DNA of 64,000 bases, taken from Rugosibacter sp. (GTDB lineage Bacteria; Pseudomonadota; Gammaproteobacteria; Burkholderiales; Rhodocyclaceae). The first letter of the stretch is position 1; each line of letters begins with the position of its first letter. The stretch is from contig SCUZ01000064.1 in assembly GCA_004322535.1 (NCBI GenBank), positions 48,730-112,729 on the forward strand, written 5' to 3'. Shown piece by piece: positions 20,224-29,064 of the stretch. A program made the translations under genes and the position numbers. The notes under the pieces were generated by a model that was not told the origin of the DNA, ran no database searches, and saw only the letters and a list, made by a program, of their open reading frames with translations.

Positions 20224-21237
20224 ATGAATGCACCACTGATTTATTCCCATGACACTTCGCCCGCCACCGGGTCCACGACGCCAATTATGCCGGGCATTGA
20301 ATGGATTTGCATGCCGTTGCCTTTTGCCTTGAACCATATCAATTTATGGTTGCTCGCTGAAGAGGCAGGATATGCAACCATCGACACCGGCATTGCAACG
20401 CCTGAGGTGCGTGAAGCGTGGGACACCATTTTGGCAGACCGTACACTTACCCGCGCCATCGTTACCCATCTACATCCCGATCATGTGGGCATGGCCAGCT
20501 GGCTAGAGCAAGAAAAAGGGGCGCCTCTCTGGATGTCACAGGGAGATTACCTCACTGCGACATTAATTACCGCCGGTATCAGCCCCTTTTCAACGACGGA
20601 TCTGATCAATTTTTTTATTCGCCATGGATTAAGTCAAGCCCTGACCTCAGCTTTCGAAGAACGCGGCAATCAATACAAAAATGGCGTGCCTTCGTTACCA
20701 AACAACTACCGCCAACTGTTTCCCGGTGATGTTCTGCGCATTGGCCCACATGACTGGCGTACCATCGTGGGCTATGGTCACGCGGCCGAACACATGAGCC
20801 TGTACTGCGATGAGCTGCACGTGCTGATTTCCGGCGACATGTTGCTGCCGCGCATTTCAACCAACATCTCGGTACATCCGGCGAACCCTTACGGCAACCC
20901 GTTGAAGCTGTTTCTTGATTCCATTGATCGCTTTCTTGAGTTGCCCCCTGACACCCTGGTGCTGCCTTCGCATGGCAGGCCCTTTCGCGGACTGCACGGC
21001 CGTGTCGCGCAGCTGCATGCACATCATGCGGAACGTTGCGAGATTGTGCTAAAAACCTGTCAAGGCAAAGCGCTTAGCGCCGCCGAAATAATTTCCGCCC
21101 TGTTCGATCGCGAATTCAGCGACCCGCATCAAACCATGTTTGCCATGGGTGAGGCCATCGCTCATTTGAACTATCTTGTGCATGCAGGAAAAATGCAGCG
21201 TCTGGAAAACCCCGAGTTGATTCGCTTTATCAGCTAG
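20224..21237 (+). CDS. MBL-fold metallo-hydrolase
   Basis: IVTHLHPDHVGMASWLEQEKG (HxHxDH) and SGDMLLPRISTNISVHP. Confidence 0.88.
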   Translation: MNAPLIYSHDTSPATGSTTPIMPGIEWICMPLPFALNHINLWLLAEEAGYATIDTGIATPEVREAWDTILADRTLTRAIVTHLHPDHVGMASWLEQEKGAPLWMSQGDYLTATLITAGISPFSTTDLINFFIRHGLSQALTSAFEERGNQYKNGVPSLPNNYRQLFPGDVLRIGPHDWRTIVGYGHAAEHMSLYCDELHVLISGDMLLPRISTNISVHPANPYGNPLKLFLDSIDRFLELPPDTLVLPSHGRPFRGLHGRVAQLHAHHAERCEIVLKTCQGKALSAAEIISALFDREFSDPHQTMFAMGEAIAHLNYLVHAGKMQRLENPELIRFIS

Positions 21238-21245
21238 GAGAAACC

Positions 21246-23102
21246 ATGCCGAACCAAGTATCCAGTCAAGCGCCACAAAACAACCTGCCCAACCCGCAGA
21301 GCCTTGCCAACACTTATGTGGAAGTCGCTTTACGAGCGACCAAGCTGATTACAGAACATATGCAACGCCAGATACAAAAAGGCATCATCCCTCCAGCAGA
21401 CGACTTAGGGGTTTTGCAAGCCTTTACTGACATGTTCTCCAAAGTGCTCGCCAACCCGCACAAACTGGCGCAAGCGCAAATGAAGCTGGCTTGGGATTAT
21501 TTCTCCCTGTGGCAGCACGCAATGCTGCGCGCCATGGGTACTGACACAGCACCTTTGTCGCCTTCACCAAAAGGTGATAACCGCTTCAAGGATGCCCAGT
21601 GGGAAGACAGCTTTTTATTTGACTTCATCAAGCAAAGCTATCTTGTCACCGCTCGCCACATTTACGATACGGTCAGCGATGTTGATGGAATGAACACCGA
21701 TGAACAGCAGAAGGTGAATTTTTTCACGCATCAGTTTGTTGATGCCCTCTCGCCCTCCAACTTCGCCATGACCAACCCTGCAGTTGTCCGCGAAACCATG
21801 GACACCCATGGCCAGAACCTGCTGAACGGGTTTAACAATCTGCTGCGCGATCTCGAAGCAGGCGATGGCCAATTGCGCATAAAAATGGCCGACCCGGACG
21901 CCTTTACGCTGGGCAAAAATGTCGGTGCCACGCCGGGTAAAGTCGTTCTTCAGAATGGGCTGATTCAGCTCTTGCAGTTCACGCCAACAACCAACGATCA
22001 ATTCAAGCGTCCGCTACTGATCATCCCTCCCTGGATCAACAAGTATTACATCCTCGATCTGCGCCCTGCCAATTCATTTATTAAATGGGCCACCGATCAG
22101 GGGCATTCGGTATTTGTGATTTCCTGGGTCAATCCGGATGAGCGTCTTTCCCAGAAAAGTTTTGCCGATTACCTTGCCGAGGGCTCGCTCGCTGCGATTG
22201 ATGCCGTATGCAAACAAACGGGCGAAAAAGAAATCAACTTGATTGGGTATTGCCTGGGCGGCACACTACTGGCTTCCACCATGGGCTACATGGCCGCCAA
22301 AAATGACCAGCGCATTGCTTCTGCCACCTTTTTTGTCACCATGCTGGATTTTTCACAGCCGGGCGACCTAGGCGTGTTCATTGACGACAATCAAGTCACC
22401 ACGCTGGAGAAAAAAATGCAAGAGCGCGGCTATCTGGATGGCAGCGAAATGGCCAGCGCTTTTAACATGCTGCGCTCTAACGATTTAATCTGGTCATTTG
22501 TCGTGAATAACTACCTGATGGGCAAAGCCCCCTTCCCCTTTGATCTTCTCTACTGGAATTCGGATTCCACGCGCATGCCCGCAAAGATGCATAGTGAATA
22601 TCTACGCCACATGTATCTGCAAAATCTGCTCAGGGAACCAGGGGGTATCACGCTGCTTGATACGCCAATTGACCTGGCAAAAGTCACCACGCCCAGTTAT
22701 TTTATTTCCACCATTGAAGACCATATCGCGCCCTGGAAAAGCACCTATCTGGGCACAGCCTTATTCAGTGGCCCGGTGCGTTTCGTGCTCGGTGGCTCCG
22801 GACATATTGCCGGCATCGTCAATCCACCGAGTGCCGGAAAATATGGCTACTGGACGCATGAAGAAAAACCCGGAGAAAAACGCGGCAGCAAGAAAAAAGC
22901 CTTGCCAGCAAATGCAGATGATTGGCTAAGCATGGCCAAAAACCATGAAGGCTCATGGTGGACCGACTGGCAAACCTGGATTACGCAATTGAACAGCGAA
23001 CGCGTACCTGCCCGCGACCCGGCCAAAGGCAAGCTCAAGGTGCTGGACGATGCGCCCGGCACTTATGCCAAGTTGCGTCTCGACGTCCAAAAGAAGGAAT
23101 AA
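21246..23102 (+). CDS. phaC: Class I polyhydroxyalkanoate synthase
   Basis: PPWINKYYILDLRPANSFIKWATDQGHSVFVISWVNPDERL...NLIGYCLGGTLL lipase-like box. Confidence 0.95.
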   Translation: MPNQVSSQAPQNNLPNPQSLANTYVEVALRATKLITEHMQRQIQKGIIPPADDLGVLQAFTDMFSKVLANPHKLAQAQMKLAWDYFSLWQHAMLRAMGTDTAPLSPSPKGDNRFKDAQWEDSFLFDFIKQSYLVTARHIYDTVSDVDGMNTDEQQKVNFFTHQFVDALSPSNFAMTNPAVVRETMDTHGQNLLNGFNNLLRDLEAGDGQLRIKMADPDAFTLGKNVGATPGKVVLQNGLIQLLQFTPTTNDQFKRPLLIIPPWINKYYILDLRPANSFIKWATDQGHSVFVISWVNPDERLSQKSFADYLAEGSLAAIDAVCKQTGEKEINLIGYCLGGTLLASTMGYMAAKNDQRIASATFFVTMLDFSQPGDLGVFIDDNQVTTLEKKMQERGYLDGSEMASAFNMLRSNDLIWSFVVNNYLMGKAPFPFDLLYWNSDSTRMPAKMHSEYLRHMYLQNLLREPGGITLLDTPIDLAKVTTPSYFISTIEDHIAPWKSTYLGTALFSGPVRFVLGGSGHIAGIVNPPSAGKYGYWTHEEKPGEKRGSKKKALPANADDWLSMAKNHEGSWWTDWQTWITQLNSERVPARDPAKGKLKVLDDAPGTYAKLRLDVQKKE

Positions 23103-23111
23103 TCCATTCGC

Positions 23112-23633
23112 GTGATTTTAGATTTATCCGGGCAAGCCGCTGTCCCATGCGCAAATCAACCCGTATCCAGCACCACTCGCAACCCCTTGCGAGTGGTGCT
23201 GGATACAAATGTATTGGTCTCGTTGTACGTTTTTGCCGATAGCCGCTTTGCCCTGCTGCGCGACTGTATTGAAAACGGGCAATGGTGCGCTATCAGCAGC
23301 GACACTTGCCTGGCTGAATTCGAGCGGGTGCTGGCTTATCCGCAGTTTGGCCTGGCGTGCGCCGTGCAACGGGCGGCATACAGTCACTATGTCCAGTGCG
23401 TCACACTCGTGTCAGCGCTGCCTGAAGTAAACAGAGCAACCAGCACATCGACTTTGCCGCATTGCCAAGATCCTGATGATCAAAAATTTCTCGAAGCAGC
23501 ACGGGATGGCTCAGCCGATTGGCTGGTGACCAGCGACAAAGCGCTGCTGGTGCTGGCGCGGCGCGATCGTCTGCGCAACCTGTTTCAAATACTCACCCCC
23601 GAAGCGGCACTTGCAGCCCTTCAAGCATCCTGA
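23112..23633 (+). CDS. PIN-domain protein (putative toxin-component family); start uncertain (GTG 23112, or a start near 23187)
   Basis: LRVVLDTNVLVSLYVFADSRFALLRDCIENGQWCAIS...LPHCQDPDDQKFLEAARDGSADWLVTSDKALL. Confidence 0.8.
   Translation: MILDLSGQAAVPCANQPVSSTTRNPLRVVLDTNVLVSLYVFADSRFALLRDCIENGQWCAISSDTCLAEFERVLAYPQFGLACAVQRAAYSHYVQCVTLVSALPEVNRATSTSTLPHCQDPDDQKFLEAARDGSADWLVTSDKALLVLARRDRLRNLFQILTPEAALAALQAS
23163..23206. repeat. Perfect 20-bp inverted repeat with 4-nt CCCC loop
   Basis: GTATCCAGCACCACTCGCAA-CCCC-TTGCGAGTGGTGCTGGATAC. Confidence 0.97.
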
Positions 23634-23644
23634 AGGAGCACGCT

Positions 23645-23669
23645 GAAAGTCGGCGCTGATGAAGCAACG
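23645..23669 (+). repeat. Dispersed 25-bp motif, copy 5
   Basis: GAAAGTCGGCGCTGATGAAGCAACG. Confidence 0.7.
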
Positions 23670-23792
23670 CGCTACAAGGCGGTCGGGCAAGAAACGCTCA
23701 GCTTTGCAGACCTGGGCTTTGCATTTCCCTTGGTCAGATTCCGCTTCGCGGGCAGGTCTCCTCGCCGTAGCGGATCGCGAGACGGCGACTCG

Positions 23793-24269
23793 CTATAAAA
23801 ATCGGCTCAGAAAATGCTGGCTGGCGCGATCAAGCCTGGTACGATCGCGAATCAAAAATTGCAAACCGTGGCTATCAGCAATCAATAGTCCATTAGATTG
23901 GTCATCGAATTTTAGCCGCCGAATATCGTCTTCACTTTTTAGCGTCAGCGTGGTCGAGCCGCGATCTGTTTCTACCTGCCAGCGGCTGGGCGTGGCATAG
24001 GTTGACACCTTGCGGATGGCAAGAATTTCCGGCATGAAATCCCGCTCGGCCAAGGCTTCTTCGATCAGCAGACGCACAGGCGGCGCGCACTCGGCCAGCC
24101 TTGTCAGCCACCACAACTCGCGCCCGTGACGGTCAACCAGGGCGAGGCCCTCATCGGGCGCGGAAAGCGCAAAAGCCCGTACCGGCACCACGTCCGCATA
24201 AACCACCCCTGTGGGCGTGGTCAGCACTAACTGGCCAAACATATTCCGGGTCAACTGATAGTCACTCAT
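23793..24269 (-). CDS. DUF1854 family protein (cyanophycin-metabolism-associated)
   Basis: YQLTRNMFGQLVLTTPTGVVYADVVPVRAFALSAPDEGLALVDRHGRELWW; adjacent to ABC transporter and cphA-like genes. Confidence 0.82.
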   Translation of the reverse strand: MSDYQLTRNMFGQLVLTTPTGVVYADVVPVRAFALSAPDEGLALVDRHGRELWWLTRLAECAPPVRLLIEEALAERDFMPEILAIRKVSTYATPSRWQVETDRGSTTLTLKSEDDIRRLKFDDQSNGLLIADSHGLQFLIRDRTRLDRASQHFLSRFL

Positions 24270-26530
24270 AGCTCATCTGTCGCCATTTCGTCATCGCGCC
24301 CTTCGAGCGCGTCAAGCTGTTTGGTTTGCGCGGTATACAGCCGCCAGTAGGCAGCCTGCCGCGCCAGCAGATCATCATGCGGGCCAACTTCGACAATCTT
24401 GCCGTGATCCATCACCACTAGCCGATCGGCCGTACGCAAAGTGGACAACCGATGCGCAATGGCGATCGTGGTGCGGCCACGAATCAGATTATCCAGTGCA
24501 CTCTGAATTTCCAGCTCGGTTTCGGTGTCCACGGCAGAAGTTGCCTCATCCAAAATCAGAATTTTCGGATCAATCAGCAGCGCACGAGCAATGGAAATAC
24601 GCTGTCGCTCGCCGCCAGAGAGCGCCTGACCACGCTCGCCGACCAGCGAATCGTATCCATGCGGCAGCCGCAAAATAAATTCATGCGCATGCGCGGCACG
24701 CGCGGCGGCAACGATTTCCGCCCGTGAGGCATCGGGTTTTCCGTAGGCAATGTTGTCAGCAATGGTGCCAAAAAAGAGAAACGGCTCTTGCAATACCAGA
24801 CCGATATGACGCCGATATTCCGCCACCGGCAACGAGCGGATATCCACGCCGTCAATCAGAATCTCGCCTTCACTCACATCATAGAAACGGCAAATCAGAT
24901 TCACCAGCGTGCTCTTGCCCGAGCCGCTGTGCCCCACCAGGCCGATCATTTCGCCCGCGCGAATGTCGAGCGATACACCGCCCAACACGCTGCGGTTACC
25001 GTAGCGAAAACCGACATCACGTACCGTGATATGGCCTGCGATGGCCGATAAATGCTGCGGATGGGTTGGCTCAGGTACACTCGATACATGATCGAGGATA
25101 TCGAAAATGCGCTTGGCGCCCGCCGCCGCTTTTTGCGTTACCGAAACAATGCGACTCATCGAATCCAGGCGCCCGTAAAAACGACTGATGTAGGCGATAA
25201 ACGCCGTGAGCACACCGACGGTAATCTGGTTTTTGGAGACCTGCCAGATACCAAAACCCCACACCACCAACAGGCCCAGTTCGGTAAGCAATCCAACCGT
25301 GGGTGAGAATAGCGACCAGGTTTTATTCAGCCGATCATTCACCACCAGATTATGTGCATTGGCCTCGCGGAAGCGCTCACTCTCACGCTTTTCCTGCGCG
25401 AAGGCTTTCACCACGCGCACTCCGGGAATGGTGTCGGCCAGCACGGAGGTGACTTCCGACCAGACGCGGTCAATCTGCTCAAAGCCGTAGCGCAGCCGAT
25501 TGCGCACCAGATGAATCATCCAGGCAATAAAAGGCAGCGGCAATAAGGTGACCACCGCCAGCCATGGGTTGATCGAAAACAAGACCAGCGCGGTCATGCC
25601 TATCATCAGCACATCGGTGGCGAAATCGAGCAGATGCAGCGAGAGGAAAACGCATATCCGGTCAGACTCACTCCCAATGCGCGACATCAAATCGCCTGTG
25701 CGTTTGGCGCCGAAATATTCCAGCGAGAGCTTGAGCAAATGCTCATACGTCGTCGTGCGCAAATCAGCGCCAATGCGTTCGGACACCAGCGCCAGAATAT
25801 AGGTTTTAGCCCAGCTCATCGCCCAGGCAAAGATCGCCGCCAAGCCCAACCCGCCGAGATAGAGCGAAATTTTTTGCGGGTCAATTGGCACCCCGTTCTG
25901 GTAAGGAATCAGCACTTCATCCATCAGCGGCATAGTCAGATACGGTGGAATCAACGTGGCCGCCGTGCCGCCCATCATCAATAAAAACCCGGCCAGCAGC
26001 TGCCATCGGTAAGGCTGGGCAAAACGCCATAACCGCAGCAGTGTTAGCGTTGAAGGCGGAGCCTGCAAATTACGGGCACAAGTCGGGCAGCCTTCCTGGC
26101 CAGGGTTGAGCAGAGTCTGGCACCTGGGGCACAGCACATCGGGGCTAGTTACCCGTGGTGTTCCGCTGGTCAGGCTGGTGATCTGCGCGGTAAAGGCATC
26201 GGCCAGCTGTTTGACGACCGTCGCGCGCGCCAGCGTGTAGCGCCAATGCGCGATGCGCCCGGTAGCGCTGCCGAGTGTCAGCGTGCCAATGCCCGCATGG
26301 TCAAAGCGCTGCAAGCGCAGGGCCGCCTGTAATGGCCAAGCCTGCCACTGTGTGCCATTGTCACTGGCCAGTAACCGCTGGCTGGTCAACACCAGCAACC
26401 CGGTGCCAAACTGGAGGGAAGTCGTCAGATCCAGCTCAAGCCAGGCCAACAGGGTTTCTTCGGACTGCAATGCCGCCAGCACGGAAGCACGCCAAGCCGA
26501 CGGGAGTTGATCAGAAAGCGTTGCAGACAT
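24266..26530 (-). CDS. ABC transporter, fused permease/ATPase with zinc-ribbon segment (cyanophycin-metabolism-associated type)
   Basis: CPRCQTLLNPGQEGCPTCARNL ribbon; Walker A GHSGSGKST; LSGGERQRISIARALL. Confidence 0.9.
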   Translation of the reverse strand: MSATLSDQLPSAWRASVLAALQSEETLLAWLELDLTTSLQFGTGLLVLTSQRLLASDNGTQWQAWPLQAALRLQRFDHAGIGTLTLGSATGRIAHWRYTLARATVVKQLADAFTAQITSLTSGTPRVTSPDVLCPRCQTLLNPGQEGCPTCARNLQAPPSTLTLLRLWRFAQPYRWQLLAGFLLMMGGTAATLIPPYLTMPLMDEVLIPYQNGVPIDPQKISLYLGGLGLAAIFAWAMSWAKTYILALVSERIGADLRTTTYEHLLKLSLEYFGAKRTGDLMSRIGSESDRICVFLSLHLLDFATDVLMIGMTALVLFSINPWLAVVTLLPLPFIAWMIHLVRNRLRYGFEQIDRVWSEVTSVLADTIPGVRVVKAFAQEKRESERFREANAHNLVVNDRLNKTWSLFSPTVGLLTELGLLVVWGFGIWQVSKNQITVGVLTAFIAYISRFYGRLDSMSRIVSVTQKAAAGAKRIFDILDHVSSVPEPTHPQHLSAIAGHITVRDVGFRYGNRSVLGGVSLDIRAGEMIGLVGHSGSGKSTLVNLICRFYDVSEGEILIDGVDIRSLPVAEYRRHIGLVLQEPFLFFGTIADNIAYGKPDASRAEIVAAARAAHAHEFILRLPHGYDSLVGERGQALSGGERQRISIARALLIDPKILILDEATSAVDTETELEIQSALDNLIRGRTTIAIAHRLSTLRTADRLVVMDHGKIVEVGPHDDLLARQAAYWRLYTAQTKQLDALEGRDDEMATDEL

Positions 26531-26652
26531 TATTTTGCTTTAAAAATCGCCATAGGGCGTGGGGCGGAATCATACCGTGCCTGCGGCAGATTGCGACTTG
26601 TCAGCAAAACAGCTCGCCATGCGTTAATTGATTTTAGTCAGTGCACCGAGTA

Positions 26653-26696
26653 AAAAGTCGGCGCTGGTAATAGGGCGAGGAACGTATTACCAGCGC
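26653..26696. repeat. Hairpin built of two inverted copies of the dispersed motif
   Basis: Stem GCGCTGGTAATA (26661-26672) / TATTACCAGCGC (26685-26696), 12-nt loop GGGCGAGGAACG. Confidence 0.95.
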
Positions 26697-26776
26697 TTAA
26701 AAAAACCAAAGCAGAACAAGTTCATAAAAAAACCAGCAGCACTCATCCCGCCGGACGGCGAAAGGCACCTGACTCT

Positions 26777-29041
26777 GTGATCGAATTTCTTAATTTCATT
26801 GCCCTGCGCGGCCCTAATTTGTGGACTTACCGTCCTGTCATGGAGGCGTGGGTTGATATTGGTGTGCTTGAAGACTCACCCTCCAACACCCTCCCCGGCT
26901 TTAACGAGCGTTTGACCACCCTGCTGCCCACCCTGATTGAACACCGCTGTAGCTATGGCGAACAGGGCGGCTTTCTCAAGCGACTGGAAGACGGTACGTG
27001 GCCCGCGCATATCCTCGAACATGTCACCCTTGAATTGCAAAATCTGGCCGGCATGCCCGGGGGGTTTGGCAAGGCGCGCAGCACCTCGCGGCGCGGTGTG
27101 TATAAAGTGGCGGTGCGCAGCTGGCATGAAGACATCACTCGCCAGGCCCTGCTGTATGGACGTGATCTGGTCATGGCAGCGATCAACGCCACCGCGTTCG
27201 ATGTGCCCGCCGCCGTGACGCATCTCGCGCAGATGGCCGACCGCTTGCTGCTCGGCCCCAGCACGCAGGCCATTGTTGAAGCCGCCACTGCCAAGCAGCG
27301 ACGCATTCCGGCGATTCGCCTGAGTGAGGGAAATCTCGTGCAACTGGGCTATGGCATTCACAGCCGCCGCATCTGGACCGCCGAAACCGATGCCACCTCC
27401 GCCATTGCCGAAAGCATTTCCGGCGACAAGGCGCTCACTAACACGCTGCTACGTGCCTGCGGCGTGCCAGTGCCCGAAGGTAGCATTGTCAAAAGCGCCA
27501 CCGAGGCCTGGGAAGAAGCGCAATCCATCAACGCACCCGTGGTGATCAAACCGGTGGATGGCAATCATGGCCGTGGCGTTTCGGTTAACCTCTCGCGCCG
27601 CGAAGACATCGAGGCGGCTTTTACCCTCGCGCGAGAAACAGCCCGTGGTAGCGATGTGCTGCTGGAGCGGTTTATTCCCGGTATCGAACATCGCCTGCTG
27701 GTGGTAGGCGGCAAGCTGGTTGCCGCCGCGCGTGGCGAAGAAGCCTGGGTGGTGGGCGATGGCCAATCGACGGTGCAGCAGTTGATTGATCTGCAAATCA
27801 ATAGCGACCCGCGTCGCGGCACGGGTGAGGCCTCCCCGCTGAATCTCATCCAGGGCGACCCCGCAGTTGCGCTCGAACTCACGCGCCAGGGCGCCGCCAT
27901 TGATGCGGTGCCAGCCGCGGGCAAGCGCCTGCTCATCCAGCGCAATGGCAATGTGGCCTTTGATTGCACCGATGACGTGCACTCCGATACCATTGCGCTG
28001 GCAGCACTGGCAGCGCGCATCGTCGGGCTGGATATTGCAGGCATCGATCTAGTCGCGACCGACATCGCGCAACCACTCGCCACCCAGGGCGGTGCGATTG
28101 TCGAAGTCAATGCCGGGCCAGGGCTGCTGATGCACCTCAAGCCTGCCACTGGGCAACCACGCCCAGTCGGGCCGGCGATTGTGGATTACCTTTTTCCAGC
28201 AGAAGCAGATGACCACACCTCGGGCCGCATTCCGCTAGTGGGCATTACCGGCAGCGCCGGTAATGGAAACATTGCGGGAGATACCACGCTCACCGCGCAG
28301 ATACTCGATCACATCTTGCGCCTGACCGGCCAGGCCACCGGGCTAGCCTGTGCACAGGGCGTGTTTCTTGGCACCCTGCCTGTCGCCACACAGAGCTTGT
28401 CGCCTGCGGCTGCAGCGCAGACCTTGTTGATCAATCGCCAGACAGAAATCGTGGTGATTGAAAATTCCATCGAAACGATGCTGAACGAAGGGCTCGCCTA
28501 TGACCGCTGCCAAGTGGGAATCGTGACAGCACTCGATGCGGCTGATGTTTTACCGGCTTATCACATTGATACACCCGAGCGCCTGTTCAATGTGGTGCGC
28601 ACTCAAGTGGATGTCGTGTTGCCAGGCGGTGTGGCGGTGCTCAACGCAGACTGCCCGCTGGTGCGCGACATGGCAGAGTTGTGTGATGGCGAAGTGATCT
28701 TGTTCGCTGCTGGCACAGCAGACGATGTGGCAGTCGCAGAAGCCATCGCCGCACATCGCGCAAAAGATGGGAGAGCCGTTTTAATGCACGCAGGGATGAT
28801 CCTTCTGGTCACGGGCGGTCAAACACAACCATTGCTGGCGCTAGCAGATTTATCTTCACTGGCGGTGAAGGAAAAAGTCGGCGCTGGTAATACGCCACAC
28901 AGCCTTGAGTCCGTTTCTGGAAAATCCCCCTGGAGGACACCGACCAATAAAAACCTGACACCACTTCTCGCCGCCATAGGCGCAGCTTGGGCGCTGAATG
29001 TGCCACTGGCTACACTGCGCACCGGCATTGAAACTTTTTAA
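26777..29041 (+). CDS. Cyanophycin synthetase-like protein, degenerate Mur-ligase half (CphA'-type)
   Basis: ALRGPNLWTYRPVMEAWVDIG..., ATP-grasp VVIKPVDGNHGRGVSVNL; P-loop position reads GITGSAGNGNIAGDT. Confidence 0.88.
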   Translation: MIEFLNFIALRGPNLWTYRPVMEAWVDIGVLEDSPSNTLPGFNERLTTLLPTLIEHRCSYGEQGGFLKRLEDGTWPAHILEHVTLELQNLAGMPGGFGKARSTSRRGVYKVAVRSWHEDITRQALLYGRDLVMAAINATAFDVPAAVTHLAQMADRLLLGPSTQAIVEAATAKQRRIPAIRLSEGNLVQLGYGIHSRRIWTAETDATSAIAESISGDKALTNTLLRACGVPVPEGSIVKSATEAWEEAQSINAPVVIKPVDGNHGRGVSVNLSRREDIEAAFTLARETARGSDVLLERFIPGIEHRLLVVGGKLVAAARGEEAWVVGDGQSTVQQLIDLQINSDPRRGTGEASPLNLIQGDPAVALELTRQGAAIDAVPAAGKRLLIQRNGNVAFDCTDDVHSDTIALAALAARIVGLDIAGIDLVATDIAQPLATQGGAIVEVNAGPGLLMHLKPATGQPRPVGPAIVDYLFPAEADDHTSGRIPLVGITGSAGNGNIAGDTTLTAQILDHILRLTGQATGLACAQGVFLGTLPVATQSLSPAAAAQTLLINRQTEIVVIENSIETMLNEGLAYDRCQVGIVTALDAADVLPAYHIDTPERLFNVVRTQVDVVLPGGVAVLNADCPLVRDMAELCDGEVILFAAGTADDVAVAEAIAAHRAKDGRAVLMHAGMILLVTGGQTQPLLALADLSSLAVKEKVGAGNTPHSLESVSGKSPWRTPTNKNLTPLLAAIGAAWALNVPLATLRTGIETF
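28873..28897 (+). repeat. Dispersed 25-bp motif, copy 7 (in cphA-like CDS)
   Basis: AAAAGTCGGCGCTGGTAATACGCCA. Confidence 0.9.
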
Positions 29042-29064
29042 CTCACTTTTTACGTTATCTCTTC

